Source of the DNA: Trinickia sp. Y13
GTDB taxonomy: Bacteria; Pseudomonadota; Gammaproteobacteria; Burkholderiales; Burkholderiaceae
Length of the DNA stretch: 64,000 bases
Direction: 5' to 3'
Assembly (NCBI RefSeq): GCF_029522115.1
Contig: NZ_JAKWFK010000004.1
Location: 372,001 to 436,000, forward strand
The notes beneath the pieces were generated by a model. The model worked only from the letters and a program-made list of their open reading frames with translations. It was not told where the DNA came from and made no database searches. Shown here one piece after another: positions 44,447-52,711 of the stretch (position 1 is its first letter; each line of letters begins with the position of its first letter). A program made the position numbers and the translations under genes.

Positions 44447-45244
44447 ATGTCGACAAGCCGCGATGCCTCACCCTCCCCCGTCATCGACGACGTGCTTAGC
44501 GTCAACGGCGCCGTGATCGATGCCGCCGCCATTGCGGCGGAATCCGCGTTGCACGCGGACGAGCCCGATCCGGACCACGCTGCGCGGCGCGTGCTGGTCG
44601 TGCGCGAATTGCTAGCCCAGCGCGCCGTTGCAACAGGCCTGTTGGCGAACGGCGTCGATCTCGACGATGAGACCATTGACCGTCTGCTGGATTTGGAATG
44701 CACAACGCCGGTCCCGTCCACCGAAGAATGTCAGCGCTACTACGTGGCAAACGCGCAGAAATTCCGCAGCCCAGACCTGGTCTTTGCGCGCCATATCCTT
44801 TTTGCGCTAACCGACAAGGCAGCGATGACGCGGGTCCGGGCTCGCGCCGAAGAAGCGCACCGCGAGCTCGCGCAGCATCCCGATCGGTTCGATATGCTCG
44901 CCCGGACGTTATCAAATTGCCCATCCGGGCAGGTCGGCGGAAATCTGGGGCAGTTGACCCGTGGAGAGAGCGTGCCGGAATTCGAGGCGGCGATTTTCGG
45001 CAGCCAGCACATCGGGCTACTACCGGGGCTCGTCAATACGCGTTATGGCTTTCATATTGTCTACGTGGAGCGCCGCATCGCGGGCGAATCGCTTCCGTTT
45101 GAAGCAGTACAGGCGGCCATTGAACGCTATCTCTCGGAGCATGTCCGGCACAAGTCGATTCAGCAATATTTGACCGTGCTTGCATCCAACGCCGAACTGC
45201 GCGGCATCGCTCTGGATGTGCTTCCGGGCCCGTTGCTGCAATAA
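44447..45244 (+). CDS. Parvulin-type peptidyl-prolyl isomerase (PpiC/NifM-like) in nar operon
   Basis: 265 residues: an N-terminal helical region, then a parvulin domain (about 105-205) with LVFARHILFAL, the CPSGQVGGNLGQLTRGESVPEFE strand-helix block, and NTRYGFHIVYVERR. No signal peptide, so cytoplasmic, like NifM. Genes of this type often follow narI in beta-proteobacteria and are thought to help fold Nar subunits. It starts 15 bp after narI. Confidence 0.88.
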   Translation: MSTSRDASPSPVIDDVLSVNGAVIDAAAIAAESALHADEPDPDHAARRVLVVRELLAQRAVATGLLANGVDLDDETIDRLLDLECTTPVPSTEECQRYYVANAQKFRSPDLVFARHILFALTDKAAMTRVRARAEEAHRELAQHPDRFDMLARTLSNCPSGQVGGNLGQLTRGESVPEFEAAIFGSQHIGLLPGLVNTRYGFHIVYVERRIAGESLPFEAVQAAIERYLSEHVRHKSIQQYLTVLASNAELRGIALDVLPGPLLQ

Positions 45245-45286
45245 TCATTTGTGTGCCCTAACGACCCCGATCCACATGGACGATCA

Positions 45287-45700
45287 ATGATGAGTATCTC
45301 GAGTTTTGATGACCTGATTCGCGTCGCGAGACAACAACCCGAACCTCAGCGTTTGTTATTCGTATTTACGGCGGTTGAGTTGCCCGATGACTCCACGCCT
45401 GAACAGCGAGCCCGGTTCGAGGCTGGTAACGGGGGCGCCTTAACGCCACTAATGTGCGTGGACAAAACGCTCGAAGAACTCGGCACGTTCAACGATCTGC
45501 TCGAAGAATCGCGACAGGTTCTCCAGGAATGGAAAATTGTGTTCGTCGCGGCACTCTCGGGCAACAACGGGCGTGTGCCGCGGTCTGAAGACGCCGAGGC
45601 GGCATTGAACAGAATGGTGGAATCGATCAAAGCTGGGTCCATCGGTTCATTCATTCCATTCGATGCGCACGGCCAACCCGTGCTATTCGGTCCGTCTTGA
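45287..45700 (+). CDS. Conserved protein of the nar operon, function unknown
   Basis: 137 residues if the first of tandem ATGs (45287/45290) is used. The start SISSFDDLIRVARQQPEPQRLLFVFTAVELPD, the MCVDKTLEELGTF block and FVAALSGNNGRVP are a pattern I recall from small proteins next to narGHJI in Burkholderia, sometimes mislabelled as a ribonucleotide reductase subunit. There are no membrane segments or signal peptide. It follows ppiC by 42 bp and ends the operon. Role unknown; a maturation or redox-signalling factor is possible. Confidence 0.7.
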   Translation: MMSISSFDDLIRVARQQPEPQRLLFVFTAVELPDDSTPEQRARFEAGNGGALTPLMCVDKTLEELGTFNDLLEESRQVLQEWKIVFVAALSGNNGRVPRSEDAEAALNRMVESIKAGSIGSFIPFDAHGQPVLFGPS

Positions 45701-45825
45701 GCGGATGACGCTACTCGCGAGATCGAATCGCCGAACGACCCCGGGCTACCCCACGCTGGGGCATGGGGATCGAGCGCCCGCGCTCGCGCCCCCGATAGCC
45801 CCCTTGACCATAAATATCGAGATTA

Positions 45826-45841
45826 TTGATCAGTTGATCAA
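45826..45841. promoter_or_regulatory. Upstream activator site 1 for TbuT (XylR/NtrC class)
   Basis: TTGATCAGTTGATCAA is a near-perfect inverted repeat built of TTGATC/GATCAA half-sites, like the UAS elements of XylR, TouR and TbuT promoters. Its centre is 44 bp (about four helical turns) from the second dyad, placing both on the same DNA face. Confidence 0.7.
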
Positions 45842-45868
45842 GTAAAAAGCCGGATCTGCGCGACACAG

Positions 45869-45886
45869 TTTGATCACACCATCAAA
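45869..45886. promoter_or_regulatory. Upstream activator site 2 for TbuT
   Basis: TTTGAT-CACACC-ATCAAA is a perfect 6-bp inverted repeat centred about 132 bp upstream of the -24 GG, a normal enhancer distance for sigma-54 activators of the XylR group. Confidence 0.7.
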
Positions 45887-46008
45887 TCGGTGCTCAAATT
45901 CCTGCGTCTAACGTGTCGCCACCTTCGATCCGCCAAACGCGCGGACAAAGGCCCACCGTAGGAATCTCGGGATTTTCCCCTCCGAACCCACTCGCCACGA
46001 AACGTCGT

Positions 46009-46024
46009 TGGCATTGCCCTTGCA
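46009..46024 (+). promoter_or_regulatory. Sigma-54 (-24/-12) promoter of the tmo operon
   Basis: TGGCATTGCCCTTGCA has the -24 GG (46010-46011) and -12 GC (46022-46023) exactly 12 bp apart, with the full TTGCA -12 block. It lies 75 bp before the tmoA ATG and downstream of the two activator sites. It matches the promoters of tbuA1/touA-type operons. Confidence 0.85.
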
Positions 46025-46098
46025 TTGGAAGCGTCGCCCGGACCGGTCATCGGCCGACGGGAAGCAATGAGACCTATTCCAATCACGGAGACAACCCC

Positions 46099-47604
46099 AT
46101 GGCGTTACTCGAACGCGCGGCGTGGTATGACATCGCACGCTCAACCAATTGGACCCCGAGCTATGTCACGCAGTCGGAACTCTTCCCCGAACTCATGTCG
46201 GGCGCGCAAGGCGTGCCGATGGAAGACTGGGAAGCCTACGACGAGCCCTACAAGACTTCCTATCCCGAATACGTCCGCGTGCAGCGCGAGAAGGATGCGG
46301 GCGCCTACTCGGTCAAGGCCGCGCTCGAACGCAGCCGTATGTTCGAAGACGCCGAGCCGGGCTGGCTTTCGATCCTCAAAGCGCACTACGGGGCAATTGC
46401 TCTCGGCGAATACGCGGCGATGAGCGCAGAGGCGCGCATGGCCCGATTCGGCCGAGCGCCCGGCATGCGCAATATGGCCACGTTCGGCATGCTCGACGAA
46501 AATCGTCACGGCCAGCTTCAACTGTATTTCCCGCACGATTACTGCCCGAAAGATCGTCAGTTCGACTGGGCCCATAAGGCCTATCACACGAACGAGTGGG
46601 GGGCGATCGCCGCTCGCAGCACGTTCGACGATCTCTTCATGTCGCGCAGCGCGATCGAAATCGCCGTCATGCTGACGTTCGCGTTCGAGACGGGTTTCAC
46701 CAACATGCAGTTTCTCGGCCTTGCCGCCGATGCCGCGGAGGCAGGCGACTTTACCTTCGCGAGCCTCATTTCGAGCATCCAGACTGACGAATCCCGACAC
46801 GCGCAGATCGGCGGCCCCGCGCTGCAGATTCTCATTGCGAACGGGCGCAAGGAGCAGGCGCAAAAGCTCGTGGACATCGCGATCGCGCGCGCCTGGCGAT
46901 TGTTCTGCCTGCTCACCGGCACGTCGATGGATTACGCCACGCCACTCGAGCATCGCAAGCAATCGTTCAAGGAGTTCATGCGCGAATGGATCGTCGGCCA
47001 ATTCGAACGCACGCTGATCGACCTGGGCCTAGATCTGCCCTGGTACTGGGATCAGATGATCAACGAGTTCGACTATCAACATCACGCCTATCAAATGGGC
47101 ATCTGGTTCTGGCGCCCGACCGTCTGGTGGAATCCCGCCGCCGGCATGACACCGGACTGCCGCGATTGGCTCGAGGAAAAATACCCAGGCTGGAACGATA
47201 CGTTCGGCAAGGCGTGGGACGTCATCATCGATAACCTGCTGGCCGGCAAGCCCGAACTCACCCTGCCAGAGACATTGCCGATCGTTTGCAACATGAGCCA
47301 ACTTCCGATTTGCGCGGTGCCGGGCAACGGTTGGAACGTGAAGGACTATCCGCTCGATTACAAGGGTCGCACGTACCACTTCAATTCAGAGATCGATCGC
47401 TGGGTCTTCCAACAAGATCCCGTGCGATATCGCGATCACCTGACGCTCGTCGACCGATTCTTGGCCGGCCATATCCAACCGCCCGATCTGACTGGCGCGC
47501 TCAAGTACATGAATCTCGCACCCGGCGAAATCGGCGACGACGCGCATCACTACGCGTGGGTCGAAGCATATCGCGCCGCGCGCGCAGACAAACGCGCCGC
47601 TTGA
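46099..47604 (+). CDS. tmoA: Toluene/benzene monooxygenase hydroxylase alpha subunit
   Basis: 501 residues from the ATG at 46099 (CACGGAG 8 bp upstream); an in-frame upstream extension crosses the sigma-54 promoter and is rejected. The diiron ligands fall at the same numbers as in T4MO TmoA: Glu104, Glu134, His137, Glu197, Glu231, His234 (DENRH, ESRHA). Pocket residues Ile100, Gly103, Ala107, Phe176 and Thr201 are those of four-component toluene monooxygenases. It hydroxylates toluene/benzene using O2; regiospecificity cannot be told. Also named tbuA1/touA. Confidence 0.96.
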   Translation: MALLERAAWYDIARSTNWTPSYVTQSELFPELMSGAQGVPMEDWEAYDEPYKTSYPEYVRVQREKDAGAYSVKAALERSRMFEDAEPGWLSILKAHYGAIALGEYAAMSAEARMARFGRAPGMRNMATFGMLDENRHGQLQLYFPHDYCPKDRQFDWAHKAYHTNEWGAIAARSTFDDLFMSRSAIEIAVMLTFAFETGFTNMQFLGLAADAAEAGDFTFASLISSIQTDESRHAQIGGPALQILIANGRKEQAQKLVDIAIARAWRLFCLLTGTSMDYATPLEHRKQSFKEFMREWIVGQFERTLIDLGLDLPWYWDQMINEFDYQHHAYQMGIWFWRPTVWWNPAAGMTPDCRDWLEEKYPGWNDTFGKAWDVIIDNLLAGKPELTLPETLPIVCNMSQLPICAVPGNGWNVKDYPLDYKGRTYHFNSEIDRWVFQQDPVRYRDHLTLVDRFLAGHIQPPDLTGALKYMNLAPGEIGDDAHHYAWVEAYRAARADKRAA

Positions 47605-47628
47605 AGCGGCGCATCCATGGAGGACGAC

Positions 47629-47889
47629 ATGGCACTCTTTCCGCTGATTTCGAATTTTCAGTACGACTTCGTATTGCAACTGGTCGCCGTCGATACGGAC
47701 AACACAATCGACGAAGTCGCCGCAGCGGCCGCTCATCATTCGGTGGGGCGGCGCGTCGCGCCCCGACCCGACAAGGTCGTACGCGTGCGCCGTCAAGGCG
47801 GCGACACCTTCTATCCACGCAACGCCAAATTGAGCGACACGGACATCGTGCCGATGGAGACGCTCGAATTCATCTTTTGCGACGCATGA
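47629..47889 (+). CDS. tmoB: Toluene monooxygenase hydroxylase gamma subunit
   Basis: 86 residues from the ATG at 47629 (GGAGG 5 bp upstream; a second ATG 12 bp earlier overlaps that site). MALFPLISNFQYDFVLQLVAVD and the C-terminal METLEFIFCDA are typical of TmoB/TbuU, a ubiquitin-fold subunit of the (alpha-beta-gamma)2 hydroxylase. It lies between tmoA and tmoC in the standard order. Confidence 0.93.
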   Translation: MALFPLISNFQYDFVLQLVAVDTDNTIDEVAAAAAHHSVGRRVAPRPDKVVRVRRQGGDTFYPRNAKLSDTDIVPMETLEFIFCDA

Positions 47890-47896
47890 GGCCGAC

Positions 47897-48232
47897 ATGA
47901 GCTATCAAAAAGTTTGCACGCTCGACGACGTCTGGGAAGGCGAGATGACCGAAGTCGAGGTTGACGGGCATGTGATCGTACTGGTGCGTCCGGAAGGCGG
48001 CGAACCCCGCGCGTTCCAAGGTATTTGCCCCCACCAGGACATCCCGCTCGCCGAAGGCAAGTTCGACGGCCGCGTGTTGATGTGCCGCGCGCACCAATGG
48101 ACCTTCGATGCGTCCACGGGCAAGGGCATCAATCCCGGTGACTGCCGCCTCGCCGAATACGCGGTGAAAGTCCAAGGCGACGATGTGCTCGTCTCGGTGC
48201 AAGGCGTCGAGCCGCTGTTCGCCCACTCTTGA
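47897..48232 (+). CDS. tmoC: Toluene monooxygenase Rieske ferredoxin
   Basis: 111 residues. The 2Fe-2S Rieske site is C-P-H (GICPHQD) and C-x-x-H (MCRAHQW). It passes electrons from TmoF to the diiron hydroxylase. It starts 7 bp after tmoB. Equivalent to tbuB/touC. Confidence 0.95.
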   Translation: MSYQKVCTLDDVWEGEMTEVEVDGHVIVLVRPEGGEPRAFQGICPHQDIPLAEGKFDGRVLMCRAHQWTFDASTGKGINPGDCRLAEYAVKVQGDDVLVSVQGVEPLFAHS

Positions 48233-48246
48233 ATTCGGAAAAGCAC

Positions 48247-48561
48247 ATGAGCACCGACAATACCTCACAAGCCTACCGCAACAACCGCGTCGGCCCCGTT
48301 CTGCGCGCGAGCAGCATTACCGCGGGCGTGATCGAAGCCGCGCACGAGGACAACCCGGACAAGGAAATCAAGGTCGACGACAAGCTGGCCTACGTCCGCA
48401 TCTACGCCGACGGCGAGCTGATTTTGCGCCGGGCTACGCTGGAGGAGACGCTGGGTCGACCGTTTCGCATGTCGGAGCTCGAAGTGAACCTGAGTTCTTT
48501 CGCGGGGCGCATCGAAACGACCGACGACTACGTGCGCTTCTATTACGAAAAAACGCTGTAA
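48247..48561 (+). CDS. tmoD: Toluene monooxygenase effector (coupling) protein
   Basis: 104 residues from the ATG at 48247; a 6-residue upstream extension is unlikely. [25 protein letters not shown] and the cofactorless MmoB/DmpM fold ([14 protein letters not shown]) identify the effector that binds the hydroxylase and gates substrate and oxygen. Equivalent to tbuV/touD. Confidence 0.94.
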   Translation: MSTDNTSQAYRNNRVGPVLRASSITAGVIEAAHEDNPDKEIKVDDKLAYVRIYADGELILRRATLEETLGRPFRMSELEVNLSSFAGRIETTDDYVRFYYEKTL

Positions 48562-48573
48562 CCGGAGACGAGC

Positions 48574-49560
48574 ATGAACCAACCCGAAACCCTAAAGCCG
48601 CTCAAGACGTGGAGCCATTTAGCCACGCGCCGGCGCAAGCCGAGCGAGTATGAGATCGTCTCGACCAACTTGCACTACACAACCGACAATCCGGATGCGC
48701 CGTTCGAACTCGATCCGAACTTCGAGATGGCGCAATGGTTCAAGCGTTACCGCAACGCTTCGCCGCTGAAGCATCCCGATTGGAACGCGTTCCGCGATCC
48801 CGACGAGATCGTCTACCGCACTTACAACATGCTGCAAGACGGGCAAGAGACGTACGTGCTCGGCTTGCTCGACCAATTCTCCGAACGCGGGCACGACACC
48901 ATGCTCGATCGGACCTGGGCAGGGACGCTGGCGCGACTCTATACCCCCGGGCGCTACCTGTTTCATGCCCTGCAGATGGGCTCGGCCTACCTCACGCAAT
49001 TGGCGCCAGCCTCCACGATCTCGAACTGCGCAGCCTACCAAACGGCGGATTCGTTGCGCTGGCTCACGCATACGGCCTATCGCACGCGCGAGCTCGCGCA
49101 GACGTTCGGCGACATCGGCTTTGGCGAAAACGAGCGGCAGTATTGGGAAAACGACACCGCATGGCAGGGCTTTCGCAAGCTCGTCGAGCATGCGTTGACG
49201 GCGTGGGACTGGGGCGAAAGCTTCGTCGCGCTGAGTCTCGTGGTACGCCCCGCCGTGGAGGAAACCATCTTGCGCACGCTCGGCACCGCCGCGCGTCGAA
49301 ACGGCGACACGCTGCTCGGCTTGCTGACCGACGCTCAGCTCATCGATACGCAACGGCATCGCCGCTGGGCCACCGAGCTCGTGCGCATGGCGCTCGAGCA
49401 AGAGGGCAACAGCGATGTGCTGAAGGCCTGGGTCGCCAAGTGGGAGCCGCTCGGCGAAGCCGCGATCTCGGCGTGGTGTGCGGCGTTACCCGATGCGGGC
49501 AGCGCCGCCGCCGATGCGATCGCCGCTACGCGAGCGTTCCGGCAGTCGATCGGACTTTAA
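48574..49560 (+). CDS. tmoE: Toluene monooxygenase hydroxylase beta subunit
   Basis: 328 residues of the ferritin-like beta subunit family without diiron ligands: KPLKTWSHLATRRRKPSEYEIVS and the FRDPDEIVYRTYNMLQDGQE block are typical of TmoE/TbuA2/TouE. It dimerises with TmoA. Starts 12 bp after tmoD with a GGAG site. Confidence 0.95.
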   Translation: MNQPETLKPLKTWSHLATRRRKPSEYEIVSTNLHYTTDNPDAPFELDPNFEMAQWFKRYRNASPLKHPDWNAFRDPDEIVYRTYNMLQDGQETYVLGLLDQFSERGHDTMLDRTWAGTLARLYTPGRYLFHALQMGSAYLTQLAPASTISNCAAYQTADSLRWLTHTAYRTRELAQTFGDIGFGENERQYWENDTAWQGFRKLVEHALTAWDWGESFVALSLVVRPAVEETILRTLGTAARRNGDTLLGLLTDAQLIDTQRHRRWATELVRMALEQEGNSDVLKAWVAKWEPLGEAAISAWCAALPDAGSAAADAIAATRAFRQSIGL

Positions 49561-49616
49561 GTTGAGACGGCCGGCGCAAGCCGGCCAAGCCATTCGAAAA
49601 AGTTTGAGCAGCCACT

Positions 49617-50624
49617 ATGAAATACCGGATCACCCTTGACTCGGGCGAGGCGTTCGAGGTCGCCCATGACGAAGACACCCTGTTGCGCGGCGCACTGCGT
49701 GCAGGTGTTGGGCTACCGCATGAGTGCAGCGTCGGCGGATGCGGCGCTTGCCGCTTCGAACTCGTCGAAGGCTCGATCGACACGTTGTGGGATGAAGCGC
49801 CCGGCCTGACCGAACGAGATCGCAAACGCGGGAAACGCTTGGCTTGCCAGTCGAAACCCGCGGGGGATTGCACGATACGCGTGCGCTGCGACGATAGCTA
49901 CCGCCCTGTCGTCCCCGCGTCGAAACGGACGGCCACTCTGAAAGCGCGCCGCGCATTGACGTCCGACATGAGCGAATTCACGTTCCATGTCCCCGAGCAC
50001 GCACACTTTCGAGCGGGCCAATATGCCTTGCTATATCCGCGCGCGGCGCGCGGCGCCCGTGCCTACTCGATGTCGAACGTTCCGAACGGCGAGGGTTTAT
50101 GGCAGTTCATCATCCGCCGCGTGCCAGGCGGGGCGGGCAGCAATACGCTGTTCGACGCGATCGACGTGGGCGAGCAGATCGTGCTCGATGGCCCCTATGG
50201 TCACGCCCACCTGCGCGAGGACAGCACACGCGACATCGTCTGCATCGCCGGTGGATCGGGACTGGCGCCGATGCTCTCGATCGCGCGCGGCGCCCTCGCA
50301 CTGCCCGGTACGCGTCGTCTGCGCTTCTATTATGGGGCGCGCAGCCAAGCCGATCTCAGCGCCTTGGACGCTGTTCATGCGCTCGCTGCGGAACACTCGC
50401 GCATGAGCGTCGATGTGGTGCTTTCCGCGCCTGCCCCTACGCCCCCATGGCAGGGAGAAATGGGTTTCGTGCATACGCTGGTGGAACGAGATCTGGGCAC
50501 GTCGCTGGCCGCGCATGAGTTTTACTTCGCCGGGCCACCCCCCATGATCGAAGCCGTGCAGGAGATGTTGATGCTGCGGCATCGCGTTCCGTTCGAGCAC
50601 ATTCATTTCGACCGTTTCGTCTGA
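49617..50624 (+). CDS. tmoF: Toluene monooxygenase NADH oxidoreductase
   Basis: 335 residues: an N-terminal plant-type 2Fe-2S domain (CSVGGCGAC and distal CQS), then an FAD domain with RAYSMSN, and an NAD(P) domain with AGGSGLAPM and a C-terminal FAGPPPMIEA. It starts the electron chain NADH to TmoC to TmoA. Equivalent to tbuC/touF. It is followed by a small perfect hairpin and then tbuT. Confidence 0.95.
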   Translation: MKYRITLDSGEAFEVAHDEDTLLRGALRAGVGLPHECSVGGCGACRFELVEGSIDTLWDEAPGLTERDRKRGKRLACQSKPAGDCTIRVRCDDSYRPVVPASKRTATLKARRALTSDMSEFTFHVPEHAHFRAGQYALLYPRAARGARAYSMSNVPNGEGLWQFIIRRVPGGAGSNTLFDAIDVGEQIVLDGPYGHAHLREDSTRDIVCIAGGSGLAPMLSIARGALALPGTRRLRFYYGARSQADLSALDAVHALAAEHSRMSVDVVLSAPAPTPPWQGEMGFVHTLVERDLGTSLAAHEFYFAGPPPMIEAVQEMLMLRHRVPFEHIHFDRFV

Positions 50625-50626
50625 TG

Positions 50627-50643
50627 TTCTGCGCAACGCAGAA
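50627..50643 (+). other. Hairpin immediately after tmoF
   Basis: TTCTGCG-CAA-CGCAGAA, a perfect 7-bp stem with a 3-nt loop, begins 2 bp after the tmoF stop. No U-run follows, so it more likely attenuates, protects or is a processing site than terminates, leaving tbuT open to readthrough. Confidence 0.4.
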
Positions 50644-50859
50644 TCACAACCAAGGGACCGGGAAGGCGGGCAAGGGAGGCGCTGCGCTACGCAAAGTCAC
50701 CGTGCAAGGTGATTCCACCAATCGCTATCGCACGAGGGACGGCGTAAGCTAAAGCGTCATCCGTTTTCGCGCTGGCGGTGCAGGCGGGTTGCAGGCCCAG
50801 CGCCATGTAAGACGCGCAGTCTTGCGACGAACCGGCACACGGCAGCGATCGAGGTCCAC

Positions 50860-52644
50860 ATGCACGAACGTCCGCCGCACGCCGGCAAACACGGCACCGC
50901 CTTCCCGGCCGTGTATCAAACCGATACCGCCGGGCCTCACGAGGGGGCGAAAGAAATCCGCGTCCCGGCCATTCACGACTTAGCCAAGCGACTTCGTTTC
51001 GCCCCGCAGCAGGGACGCATCTGGCTCGACGATCAGCGGATGATGCTCATGCACATCAGCTCGCTCGGCGCCTTGCGCCAAGAGCTGATCGAAAGCCTGG
51101 GCAAAGAGACCGCGCGCGGGCTCATCACCCGCATCGGCTATCAAGCGGGCAGCCACGACGCGGCGATGACGCGCAAGGTGCGCGCAGGATCGAATCGGTA
51201 CGACGACTTCCTCGCGGGACCGCAACTCGTCTCGCTCGAGGGCATCGTCCATTGCGAGCCGATCGCCTTGGAAATCGATGTCGAACGCGGACACTACTTT
51301 GGCGATTTCTATCTGATCGACAGCTCGGAGGCCGAGGCGCACATCGCCAGTTACGGCATCGGCCACGAGCCCGTGTGTTGGATGTTGATCGGCTATGCAT
51401 GCGGATACACGAGCGCCTTCATGGGCCGGCCCATCTTGTGGCGAGAGGTGGAATGCCGGGGCATGGGACATTCGAAGTGCCGCGTCATCGGCAAGCCCGT
51501 CGAAGAGTGGGAAGACGCTCAGGACGATCTGCGCTTCTTGCAGATCGGCGATTTCGTCAAATGGTCGCTCAAGCCCGAGGCGGCGTTACCGGCTACGAGC
51601 AGGATTGCCGCAAGACTCGCGCAAGCGCCCGAGAACAGCTTCGGCGTGGTCGGCGCCTCGGCCGGATTCAATACGGTCTGCCATATGGTCACAAAGGCCG
51701 CGCCCACCGAAGCAACGGTGCTGTTTCTCGGCGAAAGCGGGGTCGGCAAGGAGGTGTTCGCCAATAATCTGCACCGCCTGAGCAAGCGCGCGGACGGGCC
51801 GTTCGTGGCGGTCAATTGCGCCTCGATTCCCGAGCACCTGATGGAATCGGAATTGTTCGGTGTCGAGCGCGGAGGCTACACGGGTGCAACGTCGTCCCGG
51901 CCGGGCCGGTTCGAGCGGGCCGACGGCGGCACGCTTTTCCTCGACGAAGTCGGCACGCTCAGTTTCACCGCGCAAGGCAAGCTTCTGCGCGCGCTTCAGC
52001 AAGGCGAGATCGAGCGCGTCGGCGATACGCGCACCCGCAAAATCGACGTGCGCGTGATCGCGGCGACGAATATCAATCTACGTGAAGCCGTGAAAGCAGG
52101 CCAATTCAGAGAGGATCTGTTTTTTCGCTTGAACGTTTTCCCGATTCTCGTTCCCCCGCTGCGCGATCGGCGCGACGACATTCCGCTGATGATGAATTGG
52201 TTTCTACAGCGGCTCGCGAAGAAGCACGGCAAGAACATCACGGGATTTCGCGAGCGAGCTGTGGATGCAATGTTCAACTACGGCTGGCCCGGCAACGTGC
52301 GCGAGCTCGAAAACATGATCGAGCGCGCGGTCATCTTGGCCGAGGACGGCGGCGCCCTCGATCTGTGTCACCTGTTCACCACGGGCGAGGAGATCGACGT
52401 ATCGTCGTTCATGCTCAAACGCAGCGGCAACCTCGCCCCCATGAACGGAGCCCTCGAAACCAGTGTGCCGGCCGATATGCCCACGAGCCGCCCCGGTTTG
52501 GCGGAAACCGAAGCCGCAATGTTGCGCGCGGCCGTGGCGGAGGCCAACGGCAACCTCTCGCTGGCGGCCCGCGTGCTCGGCATCACGCGCCCCAAGCTCG
52601 CTTATCGGCTACGCAAATACGGCATTCCCGTCGACCGTGATTGA
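50860..52644 (+). CDS. tbuT: Sigma-54-dependent activator of aromatic catabolism, TbuT/XylR family
   Basis: 594 residues. XylR_N/V4R sensing region (about 35-215) with Cys173, Glu196, Cys199 and Cys207 at the zinc-site spacing seen in MopR. At the two positions that hold the phenol-contacting His and Trp in MopR/DmpR, this protein has Val124 and Leu152, which fits a hydrocarbon effector. AAA+ domain: Walker A GESGVGKE (291-298), Walker B TLFLDE (358-363), and the sigma-54 loop reads GGYTGA (338-343) instead of GAFTGA. C-terminal Fis-type HTH (about 555-590). It lies 235 bp after tmoF and should activate the tmo promoter through its two dyads. Confidence 0.92.
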   Translation: MHERPPHAGKHGTAFPAVYQTDTAGPHEGAKEIRVPAIHDLAKRLRFAPQQGRIWLDDQRMMLMHISSLGALRQELIESLGKETARGLITRIGYQAGSHDAAMTRKVRAGSNRYDDFLAGPQLVSLEGIVHCEPIALEIDVERGHYFGDFYLIDSSEAEAHIASYGIGHEPVCWMLIGYACGYTSAFMGRPILWREVECRGMGHSKCRVIGKPVEEWEDAQDDLRFLQIGDFVKWSLKPEAALPATSRIAARLAQAPENSFGVVGASAGFNTVCHMVTKAAPTEATVLFLGESGVGKEVFANNLHRLSKRADGPFVAVNCASIPEHLMESELFGVERGGYTGATSSRPGRFERADGGTLFLDEVGTLSFTAQGKLLRALQQGEIERVGDTRTRKIDVRVIAATNINLREAVKAGQFREDLFFRLNVFPILVPPLRDRRDDIPLMMNWFLQRLAKKHGKNITGFRERAVDAMFNYGWPGNVRELENMIERAVILAEDGGALDLCHLFTTGEEIDVSSFMLKRSGNLAPMNGALETSVPADMPTSRPGLAETEAAMLRAAVAEANGNLSLAARVLGITRPKLAYRLRKYGIPVDRD

Positions 52645-52653
52645 CACGCGGGC

Positions 52654-52690
52654 GGCACGCCGAGCGGCCTTTATGGCGGCCCGGTGTGCC
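52654..52690. terminator. Bidirectional hairpin between tbuT and tbuX
   Basis: GGCAC...GTGCC arms (52654-52658 and 52686-52690), with CCG/CGG inside, form a long stem-loop in the 67-bp gap between two convergent genes. A T-rich tract is short, so intrinsic termination is likely but not certain. Confidence 0.5.
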
Positions 52691-52711
52691 CATGCTACTC
52701 AGCGTTCAAAG

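Larger units (their letters stand above)
45701..46098. promoter_or_regulatory. tmo control region
   Basis: This 398-bp gap between the nar operon and tmoA holds two dyads (45826-45841 and 45869-45886) and a sigma-54 promoter (46009-46024). A GC-rich hairpin around 45766-45781 (CGAGCGC/GCGCTCG) may end nar transcripts, although it has no U-run. Confidence 0.75.

Noticed and set aside
45287-45700. Ribonucleotide reductase alpha subunit label for the nar-tail gene
   Set aside because: Only 137 residues and none of the reductase motifs; the label appears to be a database error.
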